Assembly (NCBI GenBank): GCA_963728835.1
Contig: CAVSKZ010000001.1
Span: 62,001-126,000, forward strand
DNA length: 64,000 bases
Direction of reading: 5' to 3'
DNA from: VRUE01 sp963728835
GTDB taxonomy: Bacteria > Actinomycetota > Thermoleophilia > Solirubrobacterales > 70-9
Position numbers and translations under genes: made by a program. Numbering within the stretch: position 1 is the first letter of the stretch; each line of letters begins with the position of its first letter. Below, in pieces: positions 51,583 to 61,805 of this stretch. The notes under the pieces are model-generated. The model was not told where the DNA came from and searched no databases. It was given only the letters and a program-made list of their open reading frames with translations.

Positions 51583-52949
51583 GCCGAACTCGCCCCGTCC
51601 CACATCGCCGCGTTGCCGCGGCTGACGTGGATGACGCCCTCGAAGCCTTCGCGCTGCAGGATCGAGGCAGCCAGGCCGCTGCGCTTGCCGGCCTTGCAGA
51701 TCGTCGCGATCGGGCGGTCGCGGGGGAGCTCGTCGAGCCGCTCGCGCAGCTGCGCGAAGGGTATGTGGAGCGAGCCGGGGACGTGGCCCTCGGCGTACTC
51801 GGCGTCGCCGCGCACGTCGAGGACCTGCGTGCCCGAGCCGTCGTCGAGGCGACGGCCCAGCTCCTCCAGGTCGATCGACTCGATCCGCTCCACCGGGCGG
51901 TCCTCGGCGCGCCAAGCGGTCATGCCGCCGCCGAGGAAGCCCCGCACTGGGAGGCCGACCGCGGCGAGCAGCTCGGCCGCTTCCAGCTCCTTGCCGTCCG
52001 AGGCGGCCACGATCAGCAGCTCGGCGTCGACCGGCACCATCTCGGCGACCTTGGTGGCGAAGCCGGTGTCATAGGCGGAGGCGCTGATCGAGCCGGGGAT
52101 GTGGGCCTCGTCGAACTGCTCGTTGGTGCGCGAGTCGATCGCCAGGGCCCCGGCGGCGATCGCGGCCTCGAAGCCGTGCGGTGTGAGCCGGGTCGGGGCG
52201 CTGATCGATTCGACCAGGGGGCCGCGGTTGAGCGAGACGATGTGCTCGACGTTCGGCGGCTTGCTGCCGGTCGTGGCGACCGCGTCCTCGACGAACTCGG
52301 CCTCGCTGCCGAAGTCGAGCGCCCTGTTGTGGCGACGCTCGAAGCCGATCGTCGAAGACGTCTTCAGGTCGATCCCGGAGCTGCCGCAGAGCGAGCCGCC
52401 CAGGTGCCCCGGCCAGACCTCGGTCTCCTCGGGCAGCGCCAGCAGCTTCCCGTGCAGGGAGCGGAAGATGTCGGCCGCGCCCTCGCGCGGCTCGATCGCC
52501 AGGTCGGGCCGGGCGACGTCGCCGACGAAGAGCGAGTCGCCGGTCAGCACCGCCCAGGGGTCGTCGCCGCGGGCCGCGTCGCGCAGCAGGAAAGAGGTGT
52601 GCTCCGGACGGTGGCCGGGCGTGTGGATCGCCTCGACGCTCGCGCCCTCGCCCAGCTTCAGCGTCCAGCCGCCGGCGAACGCCTCGTGCGGGTACTCGGC
52701 CCCGGCCAGCTCGTGGACGTGGATCGTGGCGCCTGTCGCGCGGGCCAGGCGGCCATGGCCGGAGACGTGGTCGGCGTGGTTGTGGGTCTCGAGCACGTGC
52801 TCGATTCGCACGCCGTGCAGGCGGCTGAGGTGCAGGTAGGGGTCGATGTCCCACTGGGGGTCGACCACGGCGGCGACGCCGGAGGCCGTATCGCCGACGA
52901 GATAGGAGGCACAGCCGAGGTCCTCGTGGATGATCTGGCGGAAGAGCAT
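51579..52949 (-). CDS. MBL-fold persulfide dioxygenase-like protein with two rhodanese domains
   Basis: Three-domain protein of 456 aa. The N-terminal MBL domain (1-245) has THNHADHVSGH (HxHxDH), TPGHRPEH and LTGDSLFVGD; this is the ETHE1/BlaC-like persulfide dioxygenase pattern. Two rhodanese domains follow: the first (about 260-350) lacks an active-site cysteine (VAASDGKELEA), the second (about 365-450) has CKAGKRSG. Role: probably sulfide or persulfide oxidation with sulfur transfer. ATG at 52949, divergent from acs with a palindrome in the gap. Confidence 0.9.
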   Translation of the reverse strand: MLFRQIIHEDLGCASYLVGDTASGVAAVVDPQWDIDPYLHLSRLHGVRIEHVLETHNHADHVSGHGRLARATGATIHVHELAGAEYPHEAFAGGWTLKLGEGASVEAIHTPGHRPEHTSFLLRDAARGDDPWAVLTGDSLFVGDVARPDLAIEPREGAADIFRSLHGKLLALPEETEVWPGHLGGSLCGSSGIDLKTSSTIGFERRHNRALDFGSEAEFVEDAVATTGSKPPNVEHIVSLNRGPLVESISAPTRLTPHGFEAAIAAGALAIDSRTNEQFDEAHIPGSISASAYDTGFATKVAEMVPVDAELLIVAASDGKELEAAELLAAVGLPVRGFLGGGMTAWRAEDRPVERIESIDLEELGRRLDDGSGTQVLDVRGDAEYAEGHVPGSLHIPFAQLRERLDELPRDRPIATICKAGKRSGLAASILQREGFEGVIHVSRGNAAMWDGASSA

Positions 52950-52964
52950 TCGGTCAGGCGATTT

Positions 52965-52983
52965 CGGAACGGGTACCGTTTCG
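52965..52983. promoter_or_regulatory. Inverted repeat between MBL-rhodanese and acs
   Basis: CGGAACGG-GTA-CCGTTTCG, an 8-bp inverted repeat with one mismatch, in the 66-nt gap between the divergent MBL-rhodanese and acetyl-CoA synthetase genes. A possible shared operator. Confidence 0.4.
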
Positions 52984-53015
52984 GCACTCAGGGTAGCGGC
53001 GAGGGAAGGAGCGGC

Positions 53016-54998
<1,983 letters not shown>

Positions 54999-55001
54999 GG
55001 G

Positions 55002-55829
55002 TCAAACCTCGTTCCGGTGGGGCGTTCGTCGACCATCCGCTGGACGGCGACCTCGAGCGCCTGAAGCTGTTCCTGGACACCTGCGCAGCTCGCGCAGGGC
55101 GAGCGCCTCGGCGCTGACCTGCTCTGCCTCCAGCTCTTCCTCGATCTCGACGATTTCGGGGCTGAGGAAGCGTTGTGCGAAGGCACCGGTGAGCAGGGCG
55201 ACGAAGCCGATGCCGACGATCAGGATCACGGTCGAGACGACCTCGCCGCCGGTCGTCGTCGGGTAGATGTTCGAACCAAGCGTCGTCATCGTCGTCACCG
55301 CCCAGTAGATCCCGTCCCAGGTGTCGAGGTGTTGCGCTTGCTTCTCGAAGGCCTCGAAGAGGGCACCGCCTCCGATCGCGGTCAGCGCCGCAAGCAGCAT
55401 CGCGTAGCGCAGGCCCTCGAGCGAGAAGACCTCGCGCGAGAGCTGCGCGAGCCGCAGCAGGCGGAGCAGGCGCAGCAGGCGAAGAACGCGCAACCCCTGC
55501 AGCCCCGGCGGGAGGACGGGTGGGGTGAGGACGACGATGATCACGTTGAGCTGGTGGTGGCGGAGCCAGGCGCGGCGGTTTGGCACCACCGCCAGCATCA
55601 CCGCCAGCTCGAAGACGAAGGCAAGCCAGGTGGCCCAGTTGAGGAAATGCGCGACGCTTTCCAGCCAGCCGCCCGGCCCGGACTCGGTGATCGCGACCAT
55701 CGGCAGCGTCAGCGCCGCCGCGATCAGCATCGGCGTGTTCAGCCGTTCCGCGACCCGCGTGCTCCGCGCGTCCATCCCCGGCGCATAGCGAACGGTCTTC
55801 TGCGTGGCCTCCGCCGGTTGGGCATCCAT
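55002..55829 (-). CDS. Voltage-gated-like ion channel protein, altered C-terminus
   Basis: Six-helix channel-like protein of 275 aa as read. S4 shows repeated arginines (RVLRLLRLLRLLRL). The pore region reads TTMTTLGSNIYPTT; the potassium-channel TVGYGD filter is degenerate (TLGSN), so ion selectivity is unclear. The tail CPGTASGARGRRPADGRR appears frameshifted: a one-base correction near 55076-55086 gives VQEQLQALEVAVQRMVDERP, a coiled coil ending at a stop at 54995-54997. Confidence 0.78.
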   Translation of the reverse strand: MDAQPAEATQKTVRYAPGMDARSTRVAERLNTPMLIAAALTLPMVAITESGPGGWLESVAHFLNWATWLAFVFELAVMLAVVPNRRAWLRHHQLNVIIVVLTPPVLPPGLQGLRVLRLLRLLRLLRLAQLSREVFSLEGLRYAMLLAALTAIGGGALFEAFEKQAQHLDTWDGIYWAVTTMTTLGSNIYPTTTGGEVVSTVILIVGIGFVALLTGAFAQRFLSPEIVEIEEELEAEQVSAEALALRELRRCPGTASGARGRRPADGRRTPHRNEV

Positions 55830-55864
55830 CCGCGCCTACTTCGACGCGGCGCCCCAAGCGCCTA

Positions 55865-55918
55865 CCGCTTCCGGTGCGCTTTATTACCGTATAACGGGGC
55901 AAAGGCGCAGCGGAGCGG
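55865..55918. repeat. Palindrome P5 upstream of the channel gene
   Basis: Hairpin-forming stretch in the gap between the channel and DUF2332 genes. TCCGGTGCGCTTTAT (55870-55884) is identical to the start of P3 at 7988, and TACCGTATAACGGGGCAAAGGC continues the similarity. Outer arms pair imperfectly. Confidence 0.65.
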
Positions 55919-55928
55919 GGAGGCAAGG

Positions 55929-56900
55929 TCAGAGCAGTTCCACTGGGCTGCCGTGGTAGCCGACCCGGGCGATGCGGTGGGTCTCGCCGCCGGGCCAGAG
56001 CGTCAGCTCCACGTCCGCGCGGTCATCGGCGGGCTCCATGCGCAGCCAGGCCAGCGGGGCGTCGGCGCTCGCCCTCTCGCCGGCTGCCCTCACGTGGCCG
56101 AAGAAGGCCTCGCGCTCCTCGTCGCTCAGGTACTGGCTGACGATCGAGTGATAGAGGACCGTGGCCCGCCCGCAGGCCGGCTCTGCGAGCGTGCGCTCGG
56201 CCCAGGCGGCCGCGGTATCGTGGTCGATCGCGACCGGGACCTCCTCGGCCACCTCCAGCGCGGCTCGCATGCGGGCGATCCGCTCGGGCTGGTCGGGCCA
56301 CACGTATGAGAGCAGGGTCAGCCGGCCCTCCGGGGTCGAGGCGTCGACCGGGTTCGCGTCGCAGCCGCGGCGCTCGGCGACCTCGACCGCCGCGGGCAGC
56401 GCCGGCGGCGTCCCTTCGAGCTCGAACTCGAGCTGCAGGGGCGAGTCGGCCGGCCCCCAGGAGAAGCCGTCCGCCCTGTAGCCGAAGCGGTCCCAGCGCA
56501 GGTTGAGGCCGGCGCTCGCGCCGACCTCCAGCAGGCGCAGGGGCATGCCGGTCTCGGCGGCGACGGTCAGGAACCCGAACAGCAGCCCGTTGCAGCGGCC
56601 CACCTCGTTCGTCTGCACGGGAAGGTCGATGAGCGGGCGCAGCTCCGCGACGTTGCGCTCGATCACGTCACGAAGAAGCTGCCAGGCGCGCGAAGCGTCG
56701 CCGGTCTCGTAGGCCGAGGCGAGCTCTGGCTCCCGTCCCGCGATCGCCATCCGGTTCACCGTCCCCAGCAGCCGCAGGCCGAGCACCGAGAAGCGAGGGT
56801 CGTCCTCGTGCCCGCGCAGTACCTCCCAAATCGGGCCGCGCGCCTCGACGTCCACCGCCGCCTGCTCCAGCAACGCCGCGTAGAGGGGCGAGCCGATCAT
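55929..56900 (-). CDS. DUF2332 family protein
   Basis: The 323-aa product contains the DUF2332 pattern: LLEVGASAGLNLRWDRFGY, a RGCDANPVD block, LLSYVWPDQPERIARM, HSIVSQYL and WLRMEP. The Gly-rich LLEVGASAGLN word resembles a SAM-binding loop, but the function is unknown. The ATG at 56900 lies late; the upstream frame carrying ESLRWQAEACR, expected at the N-terminus, is reached from the GTG ACC start near 56970 only by removing one base near 56940. A frameshift is suspected. Confidence 0.75.
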   Translation of the reverse strand: MIGSPLYAALLEQAAVDVEARGPIWEVLRGHEDDPRFSVLGLRLLGTVNRMAIAGREPELASAYETGDASRAWQLLRDVIERNVAELRPLIDLPVQTNEVGRCNGLLFGFLTVAAETGMPLRLLEVGASAGLNLRWDRFGYRADGFSWGPADSPLQLEFELEGTPPALPAAVEVAERRGCDANPVDASTPEGRLTLLSYVWPDQPERIARMRAALEVAEEVPVAIDHDTAAAWAERTLAEPACGRATVLYHSIVSQYLSDEEREAFFGHVRAAGERASADAPLAWLRMEPADDRADVELTLWPGGETHRIARVGYHGSPVELL

Positions 56901-57012
56901 CCGGCAGGCCTCCGCCTGCCAGCGCAGGCTCTCCCGCGATCTTCTCCTCCGCTGATTCGGTCACGCCCAGCGATCCTAGGCCCACTTTTCGGCTCCCGCC
57001 CAGCGAGGGGTT

Positions 57013-57044
57013 TAGTTTGGTAAGCTAATTACCTAAGCTAATCA
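57013..57044. promoter_or_regulatory. MarR operator candidate
   Basis: Direct repeats TAAGCTAAT (57021-57029, 57034-57042) overlap the inverted repeat GGTAA-N5-TTACC (57019-57033), ending 2 nt before the marR ATG. No Shine-Dalgarno sequence is visible, so the site may cover the start region or the mRNA may be leaderless. Fits autoregulation. Confidence 0.55.
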
Positions 57045-57500
57045 ATGACCGCCGAGACCACTGACACCCGGCTCACCGATTCCGCCGCCCGGCTGCGGCT
57101 GGCGATCGTGCGGACGGCACGGCGCCTGCGCCAGGAGGCGGCGAGCGAGGCGACGGGCCTGACGCCGACCTCGACCGCGGCGTTGGCGACGATCGAGCGC
57201 CATGGGCCGCTGACGCCCAGCGAGCTGGCGGAGCTGGAGCGGGTGAGGCGGCCGACGGTGACGAGGACGCTCGGCTGCCTCGACCGGGAGGGGCTGATCG
57301 AGCGCACGCCCGACCCGGCCGACGGCCGCAGCACGCTGATCAGCGTGAATGCGGCGGGACGCGAGCGGCTGCGCCGGCTGCGTGGGCGCAAGAACGCCTA
57401 CCTGGCCCGGCGCATGCGCGACCTTCCCGCCGCCGACGTCGAGGCGCTGGACCGCGCCGCGACGATCCTCGAGGGGATGCTGGAGGAGGAGAGCCGGTGA
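57045..57500 (+). CDS. MarR-family regulator
   Basis: The 151-aa product is a MarR winged helix: LTPTSTAALATIERHGPLTPSELAELE, then RRPTVTRTLGCLDREGLIER and the wing DPADGRSTLISV. It probably represses the adjacent MFS gene, whose GTG overlaps its stop (GTGA), and itself through the repeats just upstream. Confidence 0.9.
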   Translation: MTAETTDTRLTDSAARLRLAIVRTARRLRQEAASEATGLTPTSTAALATIERHGPLTPSELAELERVRRPTVTRTLGCLDREGLIERTPDPADGRSTLISVNAAGRERLRRLRGRKNAYLARRMRDLPAADVEALDRAATILEGMLEEESR

Positions 57501-58720
57501 GTGCCGGCCTCCGACGCAGCTTCGACTCCCTCGCCGTTCCCAACTACCGTCGCTACTTCGCCGGGCAGATCGTCTCGCTCTCGGGGAACTGGATGCAGAT
57601 GGTGGCCGAGGTCTGGCTGATCCTCTCGCTGACCGGAAGCGGCCTCGCGGTCGGCGCGACGACGGCTCTGCAGTTCCTCCCGATCCTGCTCTTCGGCGCC
57701 TGGGGCGGGGTCCTCGCCGACCGCTTTCCAAAGCGCAGCCTGCTGATGGCGACCCAGGCGCTGATGGCGGTGCCGGCGCTGGTCCTGCTCGCCGTCTCGC
57801 TCGGCGGCATCGTCGCGCCCTGGATGGTCTTCGTCCTCGTCTTCCTCCGCGGCACCGTGAACGCCGTCGACAACCCGACCAGGCAGAGCTTCGCGATCGA
57901 GATGGTCGGCCCCGACCGCGTCGTCAACGCGGTCAGCCTCAACAGCGTGCTGATCCACTCGGCGCGGCTCGTCGGCCCGACCCTGGCCGGCCTGCTGATC
58001 GTCGGCGCCGGCGTCGAGCCCTGCTTCGCCCTCAACGCCCTCACCTTCTCGGCGATGATCTTCGCGCTCTGGCGGATGGACCCGGCCGAGCTCGAGGTGC
58101 CGCCACGCGCAGCTCGCGAGCGCGGCGCCGTCCGCGCCGGCCTGCGTTACGTGCGATGCACGCCCGAGCTGGCGGTCCCCCTGGGCCTGATGGCCATCGT
58201 CGGCACGTTCGGGCTCAACTTCCAGGTGATCCTGCCGCTGCTCGCCCGCTTCAGCTTCGAAGGCGGGCCCACCGCCTACGCCGCCCTGGTCTCGGCGATG
58301 GGCGCCGGCTCGGTGATCGGCGCCCTGGTCACCGGCGCCCGCGGGCGCGCCGACCGGCGCCTGATCGTCGGCGCCACCCTCACCTTCGGCCTGACCGCGC
58401 TGCTGGCGGCGCTGATGCCGAGCCTGGCGTTGGAGATCCCGGTGCTGGCGCTGCTCGGCGCCTCCGCCGTCACCTTCGCCGCCGCGATCAACTCCTCGCT
58501 GCAGCTCTTCGTCGAGCCGCAGATGCGCGGCCGCGTGATGGCGCTCTACTCGGTCGTCTTCCTCGGCTCGACGCCGATCGGCGCGCCGCTGGTCGGCTGG
58601 CTGTCGGAGGCCTACGACCCGCGGGCGGCGCTGCTACTCGCCGCCTCGGCCGGGCTCTTCGCGGCGTGCGTGGGGCACTTCACGCTAGGAGGGGGCGTCA
58701 ACCGATCCCGAGTCGCGTAG
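57497..58720 (+). CDS. MFS transporter (EntS-like)
   Basis: Efflux-type major facilitator of 407 aa with about 10-12 helices. NYRRYFAGQIVSLSGNWMQ at the start, GVLADRFPKRSLL (loop 2-3 motif) and RQSFAIEMVGPDRVVNAVSL fit the MFS_3/EntS group of siderophore or drug exporters. Coupled to marR by overlap. The 3' end overlaps the convergent deaminase gene by 23 nt. Confidence 0.9.
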   Translation: MSAGLRRSFDSLAVPNYRRYFAGQIVSLSGNWMQMVAEVWLILSLTGSGLAVGATTALQFLPILLFGAWGGVLADRFPKRSLLMATQALMAVPALVLLAVSLGGIVAPWMVFVLVFLRGTVNAVDNPTRQSFAIEMVGPDRVVNAVSLNSVLIHSARLVGPTLAGLLIVGAGVEPCFALNALTFSAMIFALWRMDPAELEVPPRAARERGAVRAGLRYVRCTPELAVPLGLMAIVGTFGLNFQVILPLLARFSFEGGPTAYAALVSAMGAGSVIGALVTGARGRADRRLIVGATLTFGLTALLAALMPSLALEIPVLALLGASAVTFAAAINSSLQLFVEPQMRGRVMALYSVVFLGSTPIGAPLVGWLSEAYDPRAALLLAASAGLFAACVGHFTLGGGVNRSRVA

Positions 58721-59955
58721 AGCGCTCCACCGCCCGGGCGACGACCTCCTCGCCACCGGGAACCTCGCCGCCTCTCATCAGCACCCTCCCGGCGACCACC
58801 GTCGTGTCGACGATCGATCCGCTCGCCGCGTAGACCAGGTCGGAGCGCAGGTCCCCGAGGCTGAGCTCCGGCGAACCGGCTCGAAGCAGCAGGAAGTCCG
58901 CCGGACCGCCAACCCGGAGCGCCGTCCCGCCGAGGAGGGGGGCGGCGCCGCCGGTGGCGATGCCCCAGGCCTCCTCCGCGGGCAGGACGGTCGGGTCGCG
59001 GGCCGCGTGGCGCTGGGCCAGGGCGAAGAGCTTGAGGTCGGAGAGCAGGTCGAGCGAGTCGTTGGAGCCCGGGCCGTCGGTGCCGATGCCGACCGCGACC
59101 CCCGCCTCCCGCGCCTGCGGATAGGGGAACACCCCGCCGACCGCGAGCTTCATGTTGGCCACCGGGTTGGTCACGACCGTGCAGCCGCGCGTGGCGATCA
59201 GCTCCAGCTCCTCACGGTCGAGCCAGACACCGTGGGCAAGGACGGTGCGCTCGCTCAGCACGCCCAGCCGGTCGAGGTAGACGGCCGGCCGGACCCCGTG
59301 CCGCTCGATGCAGTCAGTCACCTCCTGCTCGGTCTCGGAGAGATGGATGTGGACCGCGACCCCGTGCTCAGCCGCCGTCTCGGCCGCCCAGCGCAGCAAC
59401 TCCTCGCTGACCGTGTAGATCGCGTGCGGGGCGAGGGACCTCCCGATGTGCGGACCGAACCCGGCCAGCTCCTCGAGATTGGCCAAGGCGGTCTCCCGCA
59501 TCGCCGCGGTCTCGCCGTCGGCGTCGAAGAGCGGCCCGCCGATCGTCGCCCGCAGCCCGGCGTCCTCGACCGCGCGGGCGGTGGCGCCGGGGTGCCAGTA
59601 CATGTCCCAGAAGCGGGTGGTACCGCTGCGGATCATCTCCAGGCAGGCGAGGCGTGCCCCCCAGTAGACGTCCTCGGGCTTCAGCTTCGCCTCGACCGGC
59701 CAGACCACCTCGCGCAGCCAGCGCATCAGCGGCGAGCTCGCCGCCATAGCCGCGGAAGAGCGTCATCGCGGCGTGGGTGTGCCCGTTCACCAGGGGCGCA
59801 ACGAGCGGCGCGCCCGCCGCGTCGACGGTCACCTCGCCGGGCTCGGGCTCGACCCCGGGGCCGAGCGCGACGATCGTCCCGCCCTCGCAGCGCAGCCCGA
59901 CGACGGCGCCGTCCGCAACGGCGCCGGTCACCGCAAGCGGTGGAGCCTCAGCCAT
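58698..59955 (-). pseudogene. Amidohydrolase (MTA/SAH deaminase-like), frameshifted
   Basis: Cyclic amidohydrolase related to methylthioadenosine/S-adenosylhomocysteine deaminases. The N-terminal frame has PLVNGHTHAAMTLFRGYGGEL (metal-binding HxH); the rest continues in another frame as PLMRWLREVVWPVE, SGTTRFWDMYWH, HIHLSETEQEV, LAHGVWLD and GIGTDGPGSNDSLDLL. The break near 59735-59742 needs one base removed; corrected length is about 418 aa. It overlaps the phosphorylase gene by 8 nt, as a nucleoside salvage pair. Probably intact but misread. Confidence 0.82.
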
Positions 59956-60625
59956 CGACCAGCCGGGGCAGAACCGCGTCGATCGCGTCGCGCAGCCGGG
60001 CGACGTTTGCGCTGCGATGGCGTTCCATCTCCTCGACGCTGAGCTCCCCGGCCCCGACGCCGTTGGCGAGGTTGTCGACGACGCAGACCGCCGCGTAGGC
60101 GAGCCCGAGCTCGCCGGCGACGACGCACTCCGAGCCGATCGTCATCCCGACCAGGTCGGCGTGTGCCGCCATCAGCCGGATCTCCGCCGGCGTCTCGAAG
60201 CGCGGGCCTATCGCCTGCCAGTAGACGCCGCCGTCGCGCAGCTCGGGCGCGTCGGCCTGATGCCAGGCCGAGAGCACTCGCCGCCGCCACTCGCGGTCGA
60301 ATCCGGGCGCCCGGTGCGCGCGCACGTCGGAGAGCGCGCTGAGACCCAGCTGGAGCGCGATGAAGTCGTCGGGGCAGGCGAAGCTCCCGACTGCCATCTC
60401 GGCGTGCAGCGAGCCGACCGAGCCGATCGCCAGCACCCGGTCGCAGCCGAGCTCCGCGAGGGCGCGCATGTTCGCGGGGTGGTCGATGCGGTGGGGGAGG
60501 GTGTAGGTGTCGCCGCCGCCGTGCCGCTGCAGCACCTGTGCGCCGTGCCCTGCCGCGGTCGCGGCGACGTCCTCGCCCCCCGGCCCGAGGCCGTTGCTGC
60601 CCAGCACCACCGCCAGCCGTCCCAT
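59948..60625 (-). CDS. MTAP/purine nucleoside phosphorylase-family protein
   Basis: Nucleoside phosphorylase of 225 aa. It has an N-terminal VVLGSNGLG segment, HGGGDTYTLPHRIDHPANM in the phosphate-binding region, RVLAIGSVGSL, YWQAIGPRFETPAEIRLM and VGMTIGSECVVAGELGLAYAAV as in MTAP/PNP family II. The substrate may be methylthioadenosine, methylthioinosine or another purine nucleoside. Together with the deaminase gene downstream, which could supply the inosine form, it suggests a methylthioadenosine salvage route via inosine. Confidence 0.88.
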   Translation of the reverse strand: MGRLAVVLGSNGLGPGGEDVAATAAGHGAQVLQRHGGGDTYTLPHRIDHPANMRALAELGCDRVLAIGSVGSLHAEMAVGSFACPDDFIALQLGLSALSDVRAHRAPGFDREWRRRVLSAWHQADAPELRDGGVYWQAIGPRFETPAEIRLMAAHADLVGMTIGSECVVAGELGLAYAAVCVVDNLANGVGAGELSVEEMERHRSANVARLRDAIDAVLPRLVDG

Positions 60626-60683
60626 GCGCCCGATCCTACGCGCGCATGGCCGGTGGTCGCCCGTTCCCCTTTATGGTGCAGGG

Positions 60684-61172
60684 GTGGCTGACCGCCAGTC
60701 GGACAGAGAGGAGAGCGAGAGCGAACGACTCGACCGCAATCTCAGCGAGCTCCTCCAGGAGCTACGCGTGGCGCTGCCCGGCGTCCAGGTGCTGTTCGCC
60801 TTCCTCCTCGCGGTGCCCTTTCAGCAGAACTTCACGAAAATCACGCCCTTTCAGGAGAGGGTTTATTTCGCCACCCTGCTCCTCACCGCCATCTCAGCCG
60901 TCCTCCTCATCTCACCGTCCGCCTACCACAGGATGACCTTCCGCATGCAGCAGAAGGACGACCTGATCTTCCTCGCCAACAAGCTCGCGATCGCCGGTCT
61001 CGGTTGCCTGGCGCTGGCGATGACCGGGGCGATCATGCTGATCACCGACGTCCTGTTCGGCGGTGTCGCGACCATCGTCACCAGCGCCGCGACGCTGCTG
61101 ATGTTCGCGGCCTTCTGGTACGCGCTGCCGCTGCACCGCCGGGTCAGTCTGTCGAAGAGCGAACGGCCCTAA
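60684..61172 (+). CDS. DUF6328 membrane protein
   Basis: The 162-aa product fits DUF6328: a charged N-terminus (ESERLDRNLSELLQELRVALPG), then about four membrane helices (VQVLFAFLLAVPF, ATLLLTAISAVLLIS, LAIAGLGCLALAMTGAIML, IVTSAATLLMFAAFWYAL). The RVALPGVQVLFAFLL word is family-typical. Function unknown. GTG start; 3' end overlaps the convergent HD gene by 29 nt. Confidence 0.8.
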   Translation: MADRQSDREESESERLDRNLSELLQELRVALPGVQVLFAFLLAVPFQQNFTKITPFQERVYFATLLLTAISAVLLISPSAYHRMTFRMQQKDDLIFLANKLAIAGLGCLALAMTGAIMLITDVLFGGVATIVTSAATLLMFAAFWYALPLHRRVSLSKSERP

Positions 61173-61758
61173 AGCGATCGCCCCAGAGACCGACCATCTC
61201 GTCGGCAAACCGATCTGTGAGGTCCATGTCGGGCGCCTCGTCGAAGAGCATTTCGAGGTCGGCCTCCCAGACGTAGATCTTCAGGTCGAGTGAGACCGGG
61301 AGTTCTTCGCTGACGCTCTCGGCGATCAGCTCGTAGGCGTCGCGCAGCATGATCACGTTGGTCAGTTTGTCGGCGGCGAAGATCGCCAGCGCCGCCGGGC
61401 CGGCCTTGGCCACGCGCCAGCGGTGCTCCTCCTTGCGCTCCTCGTAGGCGGGGATGGTCTCGTCTTCGGTCAGCGCCTCGACCAGGTCGCCCACCGTGTC
61501 GCCGAAGCGCTCCCGCACCTCCGCCGCATCGATCTCGCTCTTCTCGACCACGTCGTGCAGCAGCGCGGCGGCGACGACCTCGTCACCGTAGCGGTGCTCG
61601 AGCAGCAGCTCGGCGGCTGCGATTGGGTGCTCTATGAAGGGACGGCCGTCGCTGCCGCGGCGAAGCTGGCCCGCGTGGGCCTGCCGCGCGAGCTCCAGCG
61701 CGTCCCTGACCAGGTCCGACCTTTCGGTCGCCGCGTCGATTCCCGGGGTCGACGACAT
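61144..61758 (-). CDS. HD-domain phosphohydrolase (RelA/SpoT hydrolase-like)
   Basis: A 204-aa HD protein. PFIEHPIAAAELLLEHRYGDEVVAAALLHDVVE carries the metal-binding HD pair, and IFAADKLTNVIML carries the second Asp. The pattern resembles the small (p)ppGpp hydrolases (MESH-like/SAH), but other nucleotide targets are possible. ATG start; nothing in the neighbourhood fixes its role. Confidence 0.82.
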   Translation of the reverse strand: MSSTPGIDAATERSDLVRDALELARQAHAGQLRRGSDGRPFIEHPIAAAELLLEHRYGDEVVAAALLHDVVEKSEIDAAEVRERFGDTVGDLVEALTEDETIPAYEERKEEHRWRVAKAGPAALAIFAADKLTNVIMLRDAYELIAESVSEELPVSLDLKIYVWEADLEMLFDEAPDMDLTDRFADEMVGLWGDRFRAVRSSTD

Positions 61759-61805
61759 CGCGTCGCAGGGTAGCGCGGCACCGCGAGCTGGCTGTTTTCT
61801 GACAC

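Noticed and set aside
56297..56320. CGTATG word in the DUF2332 gene as a palindrome copy
   Set aside because: It lies in conserved coding sequence (SYVWPDQ) and has no paired arms.
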